The notes beneath the pieces are model-generated. The model was not told the DNA's origin. It saw only the letters and a list, made by a program, of their open reading frames with translations, and did not search any database. DNA of 64,000 bases from JAFMPW01 sp041743085 (lineage in GTDB: Bacteria; Bacteroidota; Bacteroidia; Flavobacteriales; Flavobacteriaceae): the NCBI GenBank assembly GCA_041743085.1, contig JBGTNL010000081.1, forward strand, positions 19,898-83,897, in the 5' to 3' direction. Shown in pieces: positions 17,565-26,778 of the stretch (within the stretch, counting starts at the first letter, position 1; every line of letters starts with the position of its first letter). Made by a program: the position numbers and the translations under genes.

Positions 17565-18479
17565 CTATTCCCTGACCAGCGGCAACGTACTGCAACGCAG
17601 TAAACCTTCCTGCTTGCCAATTTCGGAATATGGAATTTCCTCAACCGTAAATCCATGATCGCGCAACCAATTGTTGAGCCTGGTAAAACTACGCTCGGAC
17701 ACCAAAACTTCGGGTGATATGGAGAACACATTGCTAAACATCTGATACATTTCGTCTTTTGTGATCTCAAAGATGTTCTCTTTACCAAAATAATCCACAA
17801 GCCAGTGGTATTCCTCTTCAATCAAAAACCCATTTTTGTGAAGAATGGCTTTATTTCTTCCGACAGGTTGAAAACAGCAATCCAGATGCAGGGCATTTTC
17901 CATGGCTTCCGTATTGGACTTACGGAGTTCAAACGGTTTTATTTTCTTATGGGGAAATTGCCCGGCGATGTATTCAACTGCCTTTTTATTTGTTCTTGCC
18001 GTAATATATTCCGGGTAGTCTTCACCGGTGTATGTCCCGATAAAAATATGGTCGTTCCAGGGCATTATATCCCCTCCCTCAATATGTACATCTTCCGGGG
18101 GGCAAAGAATATTCTCCGGGTCTATGGCATCCAAAACATGTAAAATTGCCTGGAATTCCTTTTCCCTGTCGGGCAGTATATTGGCCTTAATCAATTTATC
18201 CTCGATAACAAAGGCGATGTCCCTGGAGAAAATCTGATTGCAATCCATGATCACCTCGGGCCGGAAGACCTGAACGTCATATTTCCTTAAGACCGCCTCA
18301 AAAGCATCCATTTCCGCTATCATTGCTTTTTCGGCGGGATAGGTCCCGGCCAAAATATGTTCCAGTGATTTGGGGTCATAGGCCTCTTCCGGTTTGGGTA
18401 CCGGCCCACTACTCTTGGCGGTACCTAAAAGCACGGCTTTAAGTTCAGAAGTCTCGTCATTAACATTGAGATGCAGCAT
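17565..18479 (-). CDS. Arginine-deiminase/dimethylargininase-family hydrolase
   Basis: A second pentein protein, 304 residues. Visible active-site elements are the early Asp loop (NQIFSRDIAFVIEDKL), HIEGGDIMPWNDHIFIG (Glu-Gly-Gly-Asp), LHLDCCFQPVGRNKAIL (His) and GLLRCSTLPLVRE, with nucleophile Cys at about 296. Pentein relatives include arginine deiminase, dimethylargininase and glycine amidinotransferase; the sequence does not decide which guanidino substrate is used. It is 18 bp downstream of gltA on the same strand and 96 bp upstream of ctlX, so the three are probably one transcript: guanidino compound to citrulline-like product, then CtlX. That pathway order is inference. Confidence 0.85.
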   Translation of the reverse strand: MLHLNVNDETSELKAVLLGTAKSSGPVPKPEEAYDPKSLEHILAGTYPAEKAMIAEMDAFEAVLRKYDVQVFRPEVIMDCNQIFSRDIAFVIEDKLIKANILPDREKEFQAILHVLDAIDPENILCPPEDVHIEGGDIMPWNDHIFIGTYTGEDYPEYITARTNKKAVEYIAGQFPHKKIKPFELRKSNTEAMENALHLDCCFQPVGRNKAILHKNGFLIEEEYHWLVDYFGKENIFEITKDEMYQMFSNVFSISPEVLVSERSFTRLNNWLRDHGFTVEEIPYSEIGKQEGLLRCSTLPLVRE

Positions 18480-18497
18480 CCTGATCGTAGTGTAATG

Positions 18498-19781
18498 CTA
18501 CCGTTTTTCCAAGGGGACAAAAGAGCGGCTCTTTTCACCTATGTAGACCTGTCTTGGCCTTCCTATGGGCTCCCCTCTAAGCCGCATTTCGCGCCATTGG
18601 GCTATCCATCCGGGTAATCTGCCCAAAGCGAACATAACGGTGAACATATCTGTGGGAACATCCAAAGCCCTGTAAATAATGCCCGAATAAAAATCCACAT
18701 TGGGGTATAGCTTTCTTTCCACAAAGTACTTGTCTTCCAGTGCTTCTTTCTCCAGACCTTTTGCGATATCCAGTATAGGATCCTCAATCCCAAGGTCGCC
18801 CAGCACGTCATCGGCAGCTTTCTTAATTATTTTAGCGCGGGGGTCAAAGTTTTTATAGACACGGTGTCCAAAGCCCATCAGTCTAAACGGATCTTCTTTG
18901 TCTTTTGCTTTGGCCATATATTTTTTGGTGTCCCCTCCATCCCTGTCTATTGCCTCCAGCATTTCCAATACGGCCTGGTTAGCACCTCCGTGCAAAGGAC
19001 CCCATAAGGCTGAAATTCCGGCAGACAATGAAGCAAACAAGCCTGCATGGGAGGATCCAACGATTCTCACGGTAGAAGTGGAACAGTTTTGCTCATGATC
19101 CGCATGAAGGATCAATAATTTGTCCAGGGCCTCAATAACGATATCATTTTTGGTATAGGGATCATTTGGCAATCTGAACATCATTTTATGGATGTTCTCA
19201 ACATATCCGAGCGAACTATCGCCATACTCCAAAGGCAAGCCTTTTTTCTTTCTAAGGGTCCACGCCACAAGCACGGGAAACTTAGCCAGAATTCTTACGA
19301 TGGCGTAATACATATCCTTTTCTGAAGAAACGTTTACCGAGGAAGGATTAAAGGCGATCAAGGCGCTGGTAAGTGAAGATAATACACCCATAGGATGAGC
19401 TGATTTTGGGAAGCCATCCAGAATTTTTTTCATTTCTTCGTCCACCCTGGATTCTGCTTTAATATCCTTGTGGAATTTTTGCAGTTGTTCCCCATTCGGT
19501 AGTTCGCCGAAGATGAGCAGATAAGCCACTTCCAGGAAATCTGCCTTCTCCGCCAATTCTTCGATAGAGTAGCCGCGATATCTCAGAATACCCTTTTCTC
19601 CGTCTAAAAAAGTAATAGCACTCTCACAGGAACCGGTGTTCTTGAATCCAGGGTCCAGGGTTATCATCCCGCTTTCCGAACGCAAGGTCTTAATGTCAAT
19701 GGCCAATTCATTTTCCGTTCCTTCGACAACCGGAAATTCATAGGTTTTACCATTATATTGGAGTGTTGCTTTGTCAGACAT
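18498..19781 (-). CDS. gltA: Citrate synthase
   Basis: Condenses acetyl-CoA with oxaloacetate at the entry of the TCA cycle. The 427-residue product is the long, hexameric (type II) bacterial form. Active-site histidines are in LHADHEQN (His226 region), WGPLHGGANQA (His264) and GFGHRVYKNFDPRA (His306). The N-terminal beta domain (KATLQYNGKTYEFPVVEG) is also typical of the type II enzyme. It precedes the two pentein hydrolases in one direction. A promoter candidate is 33 bp upstream. Confidence 0.98.
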   Translation of the reverse strand: MSDKATLQYNGKTYEFPVVEGTENELAIDIKTLRSESGMITLDPGFKNTGSCESAITFLDGEKGILRYRGYSIEELAEKADFLEVAYLLIFGELPNGEQLQKFHKDIKAESRVDEEMKKILDGFPKSAHPMGVLSSLTSALIAFNPSSVNVSSEKDMYYAIVRILAKFPVLVAWTLRKKKGLPLEYGDSSLGYVENIHKMMFRLPNDPYTKNDIVIEALDKLLILHADHEQNCSTSTVRIVGSSHAGLFASLSAGISALWGPLHGGANQAVLEMLEAIDRDGGDTKKYMAKAKDKEDPFRLMGFGHRVYKNFDPRAKIIKKAADDVLGDLGIEDPILDIAKGLEKEALEDKYFVERKLYPNVDFYSGIIYRALDVPTDMFTVMFALGRLPGWIAQWREMRLRGEPIGRPRQVYIGEKSRSFVPLEKR

Positions 19782-19813
19782 AGGTTTGGTTTTCTAAGAT
19801 TAAGATCTAATTT

Positions 19814-19845
19814 CAAATCTACAAAAAACGGAGCACCTTAACAAT
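19814..19845 (-). promoter_or_regulatory. Candidate promoter of gltA (ATTG-20 bp-TAGATTTG)
   Basis: On the minus strand ATTG (19845-19842) is followed 20 bp later by TAGATTTG (19821-19814), an exact TAnnTTTG -7 element. Spacing is within the known Bacteroidetes range. The gltA start at 19781 is 33 bp after it. Confidence 0.55.
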
Positions 19846-19929
19846 TCCGTTCTTCCATTTAAAGGATTATTAACAATGGCCGGAAAATACCGTAAAGCGC
19901 TGCCTGAATGTTGACGTTGGGCATGCTGA

Positions 19930-21471
19930 TCAGTTAGTAATGGCGTAGAGCGATTTGTAATACTCATCTACCGATTTCCCCCAGGTAAAACGCATTTCTT
20001 TGGCATTGGATTGAATGGCCTTCCAGGTTGGTTGATCATTTTTATAGACTTTCAATGCCTCATCGAATACCTTGATCATATTTTTTATCTTTCCCTCATA
20101 CGTCTTCCCGTCAAAACTGAATCCTGTCCTCATATGTTCAACGGTGTCCTTCAGCCCGCCCGTATTATGAACCAAACAGGGATTACCGTTGCGCATGGCC
20201 AGCATTTGACTAATCCCACATGGTTCAAAAAGGCTGGGCATAAAATAAAGGTCCGCTTCCAAATAGATAGAATCTATCAGATCCTCTGACTGGCCGTTGG
20301 TAAAAATGAAATTTTTGTGGTCATAACTCAATTGGCGGAAAAGTTCCTCATAATCAGGGGCCCCCGTACCTAAAAGCATAAAAATGCCATCAACCTTCTT
20401 TAGTTTTTTCAATATTTCCACAAAGGCTTCCGGCGAGCGTTTAAAAAAGTAAAACTTCTGTTCGGTTAGCCTGGCCACACTCGCCGCAATAAACTTAGGT
20501 CTGTCCGTAACGTATTCCATCACTTTCTCACCGGTATGCGCCAAAAAATCCGCCTTGTATTTCTTAGATTCTTCCTGCAACCATCGGAAAAGGGCTTTGA
20601 CGGTATTTCTGTAGAGCAAACCTTTTTCCGCAACCCTTATATTCTTATAGTTCGACCCGTTGAGGATCCCGAATAATCTGCCTTCATTGTCTGCTTGTTG
20701 TAAATCCATTTCCAGACCTTCGCCTCCTATGAATTCCGGAGGCCTGCTTGGTTTAAGAACATCCTCCTTGTAAGAAGGGGAGACGGTTTGTACCGCATCT
20801 GCCAGGCGAATTCCAACAGCCATAAGATTAATACAATCCTGATATCTGTAATCCATCAGTTTCCTGGTGTCAAAGGAAACGTTCGGGAACCAGTTGGTAA
20901 GGGACGAGTAATTACCCGTAAATGGACGGATGCCCTGGATGGCCAGATTGTGAATGGTATAGACAAATCGCATTTTCTTCAATGCCTTGTATTCCGGATG
21001 AAATTCCTTTAAAAACAATAACAGGCTCGAATGCCAATCGTGCATATGAACAACATCCAGCTTTCCAAAAGCTCCTTTTTTAATAGCCTCTGCCACGGCG
21101 GTACAAAAAATCGTAAATTTTATATTATCCGTGTAAAAAGGTTCTTCCGGGTCATCGTGATAGATATGACCTATTTGTCCGGCCTTAATTTCCGGATGAT
21201 GAATTACATAGTGATGAACATTATTAAATTCCTTTTTGGGGATTACCTCATACAGTTCGGCCTTATACAAAGTTCCTCTTAACCGCAAATTCAGCGTTGT
21301 CTTAAGTGTTCCACCCTGGTGCAATCTGGAATAGGAAGGAACCACTATATGAACTTTATCTCCCCGTTCGGAGATCTGTCTTGGCACATCTCGAACCACA
21401 TCGCCCATTCCCCCCGCTTTGCACCTGGCAATTGCGTCGTTTTCCGCTGCAACAAAAAGAAAGTTGTTCAT
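19930..21471 (-). CDS. glgA: Glycogen/starch synthase (GT5 family)
   Basis: Adds glucose from ADP- or UDP-glucose to a growing alpha-1,4-glucan. Start chosen at MNNFLFVAAENDAIARCKAGG, because the GT5 N-terminus with KAGGMGDVV must lie near residue 20; upstream frame is unrelated. Further motifs are HMHDWHSSLL, YTIHNLAIQG, RLTEQKFYFF and the nucleotide-site FMPSLFEPCGISQMLAMRNG plus NTGGLKDTV. The 513-residue length is normal. An eno-side terminator lies just upstream, so it has its own transcript. No glgB, glgC or glgP is adjacent, which is unusual for a biosynthesis cluster but common for flavobacterial glgA. Confidence 0.9.
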   Translation of the reverse strand: MNNFLFVAAENDAIARCKAGGMGDVVRDVPRQISERGDKVHIVVPSYSRLHQGGTLKTTLNLRLRGTLYKAELYEVIPKKEFNNVHHYVIHHPEIKAGQIGHIYHDDPEEPFYTDNIKFTIFCTAVAEAIKKGAFGKLDVVHMHDWHSSLLLFLKEFHPEYKALKKMRFVYTIHNLAIQGIRPFTGNYSSLTNWFPNVSFDTRKLMDYRYQDCINLMAVGIRLADAVQTVSPSYKEDVLKPSRPPEFIGGEGLEMDLQQADNEGRLFGILNGSNYKNIRVAEKGLLYRNTVKALFRWLQEESKKYKADFLAHTGEKVMEYVTDRPKFIAASVARLTEQKFYFFKRSPEAFVEILKKLKKVDGIFMLLGTGAPDYEELFRQLSYDHKNFIFTNGQSEDLIDSIYLEADLYFMPSLFEPCGISQMLAMRNGNPCLVHNTGGLKDTVEHMRTGFSFDGKTYEGKIKNMIKVFDEALKVYKNDQPTWKAIQSNAKEMRFTWGKSVDEYYKSLYAITN

Positions 21472-21525
21472 ATAATCCGGTTGTATAAGTATCCTAAAAA
21501 GATAGGCAAAGTTTAGCCGTGAGGC

Positions 21526-21558
21526 AAAAAAAAGACCCTTCATGAAAAGTGAAAGGTC
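21526..21558 (-). terminator. Rho-independent terminator of eno
   Basis: On the minus strand GACCTTTC pairs with GAAGGGTC (8 bp, one G-U) around a 9-nt loop, followed immediately by eight T. It starts 21 bp after the eno stop codon. Confidence 0.8.
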
Positions 21559-21579
21559 CAATGCCTATTCTTTCCTTAT

Positions 21580-22872
21580 TTATTGTTTTATTTTAAAGGC
21601 ATGTTTGCCGGGATAATAGGCTGTATTTCCCAATTCCTCTTCAATGCGAAGCAATTGGTTATATTTCGCCATTCGATCGCTCCTGGAAGCAGAACCGGTC
21701 TTTATCTGCCCGGTATTCAGGGCTACCGCAAGATCGGCAATGGTATTATCCTCGGTCTCCCCGGAACGGTGGGACATTACAGAAGTATATCCGGCATTCT
21801 TTGCCATATTTACAGCTGCAATAGTTTCCGTAAGGGTTCCAATTTGGTTAACTTTTATCAGAATGGAATTGGCGATACCCATGGAGATACCTTTGGAAAG
21901 CCTTTCTACATTGGTCACAAAAAGATCGTCTCCTACCAATTGCACCTTACCCCCAACCTTATCCGTAAGTGCTTTCCAGCCGGCCCAGTCGTTTTCATCC
22001 ATACCGTCTTCTATTGAAATGATGGGGTAGTTGGCACACAGATCGGCCAAATATTGTGCCTGCTCTTCGGACGTCCGAACCGCGCCCTTGTCGCCTTCAA
22101 ACTTGGTATAATCATACTTACCATCCACATAGAATTCTGCAGCGGCACAATCTAATGCTATCATAACGTCATCTCCCAAGGAATATCCCGCTTTTTCAAC
22201 TGCCTCTTCAATGGTATCCAAAGCGTCCTCTGTTCCATCCAGGGTGGGCGCAAAACCACCCTCATCGCCTACGGCAGTGCTGAGTTTTCTGTCGTGCAAC
22301 ACCTTTTTCAGGTTATGGAAGATCTCTGTTCCCATCTGCATGGCATGACTAAAATTTTTCGCCTTAACAGGCATTACCATAAATTCCTGAAAGGCAATAG
22401 GTGCATCTGAATGAGAACCTCCATTAATGATATTCATCATTGGTACGGGAAGTGTATTTGCCGAAACCCCGCCTACATACCTGTATAATGACATGCCCAT
22501 TTCATTGGCAGCCGCTTTCGCCACGGCAAGAGAAACCCCTAAAATAGCGTTAGCACCCAATTTTGATTTATTTGGGGTACCATCCAGATCTATCATGGTC
22601 TGGTCTACCAGATTCTGTTCAAAAACCAACATTCCCCTAATCTCTTCGGCAATGGTGGTATTTACATTTTTAACTGCCTCACTCACTCCCTTCCCCATAA
22701 AGGCGTCCCCACCATCCCGGAGTTCCACAGCTTCATGCTCTCCTGTTGATGCCCCGGAAGGTACTGCAGCCCTTCCCATGACCCCATTTTCCGTAACAAC
22801 ATCTACCTCCACGGTTGGGTTACCCCTCGAATCAAATATTTGTCTTGCATGTACGTCTATGATAATACTCAT
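21580..22872 (-). CDS. eno: Enolase
   Basis: Glycolytic interconversion of 2-phosphoglycerate and phosphoenolpyruvate. The start is at MSIIIDVHARQIFDSRGNP, the canonical N-terminus; the frame continues ten codons upstream without support. Metal and catalytic motifs: DSRGNPTVEVDV, PSGASTGEHEAVEL, MMNIINGGSHSD, VGDEGGFAP, SIEDGMDENDW, IKVNQIGTLTE and SHRSGETEDNTIADLAV. Length 430 matches the family. It is followed by a strong terminator, and carA lies 58 bp upstream, so eno may be read through from the carA transcript. Confidence 0.99.
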   Translation of the reverse strand: MSIIIDVHARQIFDSRGNPTVEVDVVTENGVMGRAAVPSGASTGEHEAVELRDGGDAFMGKGVSEAVKNVNTTIAEEIRGMLVFEQNLVDQTMIDLDGTPNKSKLGANAILGVSLAVAKAAANEMGMSLYRYVGGVSANTLPVPMMNIINGGSHSDAPIAFQEFMVMPVKAKNFSHAMQMGTEIFHNLKKVLHDRKLSTAVGDEGGFAPTLDGTEDALDTIEEAVEKAGYSLGDDVMIALDCAAAEFYVDGKYDYTKFEGDKGAVRTSEEQAQYLADLCANYPIISIEDGMDENDWAGWKALTDKVGGKVQLVGDDLFVTNVERLSKGISMGIANSILIKVNQIGTLTETIAAVNMAKNAGYTSVMSHRSGETEDNTIADLAVALNTGQIKTGSASRSDRMAKYNQLLRIEEELGNTAYYPGKHAFKIKQ

Positions 22873-22930
22873 TAGTTTTGTTTTTATATTGAGACAGGGC
22901 AATACCCTGCCTTTACTTTTGGTTGATACT

Positions 22931-24058
22931 TTAGATAACAGTTGGATTAGTAATAGTTGTGCCGATCATTTCAAAGAATTGATCAAAGAGATAACCGGCA
23001 TCGTGCGGTCCCGGACTGGCTTCAGGATGATACTGTACAGAGAACACATTTTTATCCTTCATCCTGATACCTGCAACAGTCCTGTCATTTAAATGAACAT
23101 GGGTGATTTTCAGATCGGGATGCGCTTCGGTTTCTTCCCTGTCAATTGCAAAGCCATGATTCTGGGAGGTAATTTCACCCTTCCCGGTCTCAAGATTCAA
23201 AATGGGGTGGTTTATACCCCGGTGACCATTAAACATTTTATATGTAGATACCCCATTTGCCAGAGCGATGATCTGATGGCCAAGGCAAATGCCAAAAAGA
23301 GGTTTGTCTCCAGAAATTATTTTTTTTGTAGCAGCAATGGCATCTTTCAGCGGCTCGGGATCCCCTGGCCCGTTAGAAATGAAATAACCATCGGGTTGCC
23401 AGTCATTCATTTCTTCAAAAGTGGCATTGTATGGAAACACCTTAATATATGCATCTCTTTTAGCCAGATTGCGCAGAATATTCCTTTTAATCCCAATATC
23501 CAGAGCAGCTATCCTGTATTGTGCGTTCTCATCCCCATAAAAATAGGATTCGGTTGTGGAGACCTTTGAGGACAATTCCAGCCCTACCATACTTGGGACT
23601 TCCGCAAGCGACGCCTTTAAACTTTCAATATTGTCTACCCCCGTGGAAATAACGGCATTCATGGCCCCATGATCCCTGATATAGCTCACCAAAGCCCTGG
23701 TATCCACATCTGATATGGTAAAGAGATTGCTCTTATCCAAAAATTCCAAAAGGCTCGAATCAGCATTGGGCCTTGAATAATTATAACTGAAATTCTTGCA
23801 AATGAGACCTGCTATCTTAACCGAATCGGACTCGGTTTCCTCGATGTTGGCGCCATAATTTCCAATATGGGCATTGGTAGTGACCATGAGTTGCCCGAAA
23901 TAGGATGGATCTGTAAATATCTCCTGATAACCGGTCATTCCCGTATTAAAGCATACCTCACCATAGGCTGTTCCTTCTTTATTGCCTACGGCTTTACCAT
24001 AAAAAATAGTACCGTCTGCCAACAATAAAAGCGCTTTCCTCCTGACTTGATATTTCAC
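22931..24058 (-). CDS. carA: Carbamoyl-phosphate synthase small (glutaminase) chain
   Basis: Releases ammonia from glutamine for carbamoyl phosphate synthesis in arginine and pyrimidine pathways. N-terminal CPSase_sm domain: ALLLLADGTIFYGKAVGN and NTGMTGYQEIFTDPSYFGQ. The class I glutamine amidotransferase half has ISNGPGDPEPL, the nucleophile motif FGICLGHQIIALANG, and FSVQYHPEASPGPHD with His/Glu. Length 375 is normal. The large-subunit gene carB is not in the window. It sits between rplQ and eno, an arrangement known in Flavobacteria. Confidence 0.98.
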   Translation of the reverse strand: MKYQVRRKALLLLADGTIFYGKAVGNKEGTAYGEVCFNTGMTGYQEIFTDPSYFGQLMVTTNAHIGNYGANIEETESDSVKIAGLICKNFSYNYSRPNADSSLLEFLDKSNLFTISDVDTRALVSYIRDHGAMNAVISTGVDNIESLKASLAEVPSMVGLELSSKVSTTESYFYGDENAQYRIAALDIGIKRNILRNLAKRDAYIKVFPYNATFEEMNDWQPDGYFISNGPGDPEPLKDAIAATKKIISGDKPLFGICLGHQIIALANGVSTYKMFNGHRGINHPILNLETGKGEITSQNHGFAIDREETEAHPDLKITHVHLNDRTVAGIRMKDKNVFSVQYHPEASPGPHDAGYLFDQFFEMIGTTITNPTVI

Positions 24059-24131
24059 TCGATTTCATATTTTAAATTAATACTTAGTGTTAAATTCTTC
24101 CGAATTCCTTGTAGACTCACCTATTGTTGAA

Positions 24132-24139
24132 CAAAGATA
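24132..24139 (-). promoter_or_regulatory. Candidate -7 element (TATCTTTG) of carA
   Basis: Minus-strand TATCTTTG fits TAnnTTTG and would give a leader of about 70 nt before the carA ATG. No clear TTTG at 19 bp. The remainder of the 340-bp gap 24059-24398 contains the rplQ terminator and otherwise nothing recognisable; there is no credible gene or tRNA. Confidence 0.35.
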
Positions 24140-24356
24140 AAATACAAAGACGATTGTAAACCATCAACAAGTGGATTATTTGTAAATTTTCTTTATCGGT
24201 ATTATAGGGACGGGAACAATTAACATTAAGGAATACCCCTATGATCACCCTGTCCCAAAGTAATGCACATTTCGGAAGGATTAAATTATTCGGAAATGTT
24301 CGTAAAATACTGAAACCAAAAAGGTGAATAATAGAACCCGATAACCTCAAGGGCTA

Positions 24357-24386
24357 TAAAAAAATACCCCGCCGAGGGGCGGGGTA
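24357..24386 (-). terminator. Rho-independent terminator at the end of the ribosomal supercluster
   Basis: On the minus strand a 9-bp GC-rich stem TACCCCGCC/GGCGGGGTA closes a 4-nt loop and runs into seven T. It lies 13 bp after the rplQ stop codon and ends the rpsL-to-rplQ operon. Confidence 0.9.
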
Positions 24387-24398
24387 GGTTTAATTATT

Positions 24399-24941
24399 TT
24401 ATTCTTCCGAATCATCATCTGCTTCGGGTTCAACGACAGCTTTGCTGTTATCTTCCGCCTTTGTTTCGGTAACGGTTACCGGTGGCACATCCGTTTTCTT
24501 GGCCCCGCCTCGCCTGCTCCTTCTGGTGGTCTTTTTCTTCGCCTTATCGGCATTGTACAACTCGTTGAAATCTACCAGTTCTATCATTGCCATATCGGCA
24601 TTGTCCCCAAGCCTGTTTCCCAGTTTAATGATTCTTGTATATCCCCCCGCTCTGTCCCCTACCTTCTCCGAAACACTCCCGAACAATTCCGTAACCGCAT
24701 ATTTATCTCTTAGATTCTTAAAAACAATACGTCTGTTGTGTGTGCCTTTTTCAGCGCTCTGGTTATTTTCTGCCTTCGACTTGGTGATCAAAGGTTCTAT
24801 GAAAACCTTTAAGGCTTTGGCCTTGGCAACCGTAGTGTTTATTCGTTTATGTTCTATAAGTGAACACGCCATATTGGCCAGCATTGCCCTTCTGTGGGCA
24901 GTTTTTCTACTTAAATGATTAACTTTCTTACCGTGTCTCAT
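24399..24941 (-). CDS. rplQ: 50S ribosomal protein L17
   Basis: Large-subunit protein near the exit-tunnel region. MRHGKKVNHLSRKTAHRRAM is the canonical N-terminus and the globular core ends around residue 125 (ADMAMIELVDFN). A 55-residue tail follows, first basic (KKKTTRRSRRGGAKK), then acidic (EPEADDDSEE). Such extensions are common in Bacteroidetes L17 and lengthen the protein to 180 residues against about 120 in E. coli. It is the last gene of the cluster, 112 bp after rpoA. Confidence 0.98.
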   Translation of the reverse strand: MRHGKKVNHLSRKTAHRRAMLANMACSLIEHKRINTTVAKAKALKVFIEPLITKSKAENNQSAEKGTHNRRIVFKNLRDKYAVTELFGSVSEKVGDRAGGYTRIIKLGNRLGDNADMAMIELVDFNELYNADKAKKKTTRRSRRGGAKKTDVPPVTVTETKAEDNSKAVVEPEADDDSEE

Positions 24942-25053
24942 CGTTCTTTACTATTTTCTTGACCTCACCCGGGACTACTTTTCGTAATCTCCATCTCTAC
25001 ATAGGAGAGGTAAAATAAGGTAACTCCTGAAATGCTTACAGGGTATATTATTG

Positions 25054-26046
25054 TTAATCCTTATCTAATTTATATTTGGACAGGTCCATTCCAAAATTAA
25101 GGCCTTTGTTGATAACCAATTCTTCCAATTCGGTCAGTGATTTTTTACCGAAGTTCCTGAACTTCATCAAATCGTTCTTATTAAACGATACCAAATCACC
25201 CAATGTATCCACCTCTGCGGCTTTCAAACAATTCAATGCCCTTACGGACAAGTCCATATCAACCAATTTCGTCTTCAGCAACTGACGCATGTGTAGCGAC
25301 TCTTCGTCATAGGTTTCGGTCTGTGCAATTTCATCGGCTTCCAGCGTAATCCGTTCATCGGAGAATAGCATAAAGTGATGAATCAATACCTTGGCAGCCT
25401 CTGTCAAAGCATTTTTCGGATGTGTGGAACCATCCGTAACAATTTCGAAAACCAATTTTTCATAATCCGTCTTCTGCTCTACACGGAAGTTCTCAATACT
25501 GTATTTTACGTTTTTTACCGGGGTAAAAATAGAATCTACCGCGATACTGCCCAAAGGCGCATTGGATTTCTTATTTTCCTCCGCAGGAACATATCCCCTT
25601 CCCTTTTCAATGATCACTTCCATATTGATACTCACCTTGGGATCCATATTGCAGACAACCAAATCAGGGTTTAAGATCTGGTATCCGGATATGAATTTCT
25701 GAAAGTCCCCCGCAGTAAGTTGCTCTTTACCACTTACGGATATGGAAACCGTTTCCTCATTTACATCATCGATCTGCCTTTTAAAGCGCACTTGCTTCAG
25801 GTTAAGAATAATCTCCGTAACATCTTCCACAACACCTTCGATCACTGAAAACTCGTGTTCTACCTTATCAATTCTAACAGAAGTGATTGCAAATCCCTCC
25901 AGGGATGACAGCAATACTCTTCTTAATGCGTTACCAACAGTCAATCCATAACCAGGTTCCAAAGGGCGAAATTCGAATTTCCCTTCGAAATCTGAGGAAT
26001 CAATCATTATAACTTTATCGGGTTTCTGAAAATTAAATAATGCCAT
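25054..26046 (-). CDS. rpoA: RNA polymerase alpha subunit
   Basis: Assembly scaffold of RNA polymerase. The N-terminal dimerisation domain has FEFRPLEPGYGLTVGNALRR and the beta/beta-prime contact parts; the C-terminal domain starts about residue 250 with LVDMDLSVRALNCLKAAEVD, continues DLVSFNKNDLMKFRNFGKKS and supports DNA or activator contact. Length 330 is normal. It lies between rpsD (19 bp upstream) and rplQ, the conserved alpha-operon order. Confidence 0.99.
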   Translation of the reverse strand: MALFNFQKPDKVIMIDSSDFEGKFEFRPLEPGYGLTVGNALRRVLLSSLEGFAITSVRIDKVEHEFSVIEGVVEDVTEIILNLKQVRFKRQIDDVNEETVSISVSGKEQLTAGDFQKFISGYQILNPDLVVCNMDPKVSINMEVIIEKGRGYVPAEENKKSNAPLGSIAVDSIFTPVKNVKYSIENFRVEQKTDYEKLVFEIVTDGSTHPKNALTEAAKVLIHHFMLFSDERITLEADEIAQTETYDEESLHMRQLLKTKLVDMDLSVRALNCLKAAEVDTLGDLVSFNKNDLMKFRNFGKKSLTELEELVINKGLNFGMDLSKYKLDKD

Positions 26047-26065
26047 AGTCTGGATCTGTGTTGAT

Positions 26066-26671
26066 TTATTTAGAGTATAACTCGACGATTAATTGTTCTT
26101 TAATATTTTCCGGGATCTGAATTCTTTCAGGAACAGCGACAAAGGTCCCCTCTTTCTTTTCGGAATTCCAGGTAAGCCATTCATAAATACTGCTGTTAGC
26201 GCTTAATGCATCCTCTATGGTCTGCAGGGATTTTGATTTTTCCCTGACGCCAACTACGTCCCCGGCTTTAAGGCTGTAAGAAGGTATGTTGATCACTTCC
26301 CCATTGATAGTAATGTGCCTGTGCGATACCAATTGCCTGGCTCCCCTTCTGGAACTGGACAATCCCATTCTGTAGACCACATTGTCTAACCTGCGCTCAC
26401 ATAACTGAAGCAGTATCTCACCCGTAACACCTTCCTTGCGTTTGGCACTGGCAAAAAGATTTCTGAATTGCTTTTCCAATATCCCGTAAGTGTATTTGGC
26501 TTTCTGCTTCTCCATGAGCTGGATGGCATATTCTGATTTTTTACCCCGGCGCCGGTTGTTGCCGTGTTGTCCGGGGGGATAGCTTTTTTTCTCGAAGGAC
26601 TTGTCGTCTCCGAAAATTGTCTCGCCAAATTTACGGGCGATCTTAGTTTTAGGTCCTGTATATCTTGCCAT
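26066..26671 (-). CDS. rpsD: 30S ribosomal protein S4
   Basis: Primary 16S rRNA binding protein that begins 30S body assembly; in E. coli also the autoregulator of the alpha operon. MARYTGPKTKIARKFGE and the S4 RNA-binding domain (LCERRLDNVVYRMGLSSSRR, ARQLVSHRHITINGEVINIP) are clear. The zinc-type Cys pattern of some S4 proteins is absent. The 107-bp gap before it (26672-26778) could hold a leader element, but I see no clear structure. Confidence 0.99.
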   Translation of the reverse strand: MARYTGPKTKIARKFGETIFGDDKSFEKKSYPPGQHGNNRRRGKKSEYAIQLMEKQKAKYTYGILEKQFRNLFASAKRKEGVTGEILLQLCERRLDNVVYRMGLSSSRRGARQLVSHRHITINGEVINIPSYSLKAGDVVGVREKSKSLQTIEDALSANSSIYEWLTWNSEKKEGTFVAVPERIQIPENIKEQLIVELYSK

Positions 26672-26778
26672 TTTCTAGTGATTCGGAAATGTGATTATGA
26701 ATTAAGGCTTATCCTTCGATAATCGTAACTACATTTCCAGTGAAATTTCCACCTGTCTGCCGTGGGTCTGATTATTAA

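Noticed and set aside
24117..24350. 77-codon minus-strand frame between carA and rplQ
   Set aside because: No recognised motif, lies in the promoter region, low-complexity hydrophobic content.
24059..24398. tRNA, rRNA or riboswitch in the carA-rplQ gap
   Set aside because: No cloverleaf or known riboswitch pattern was seen; the strong hairpin is the terminator.
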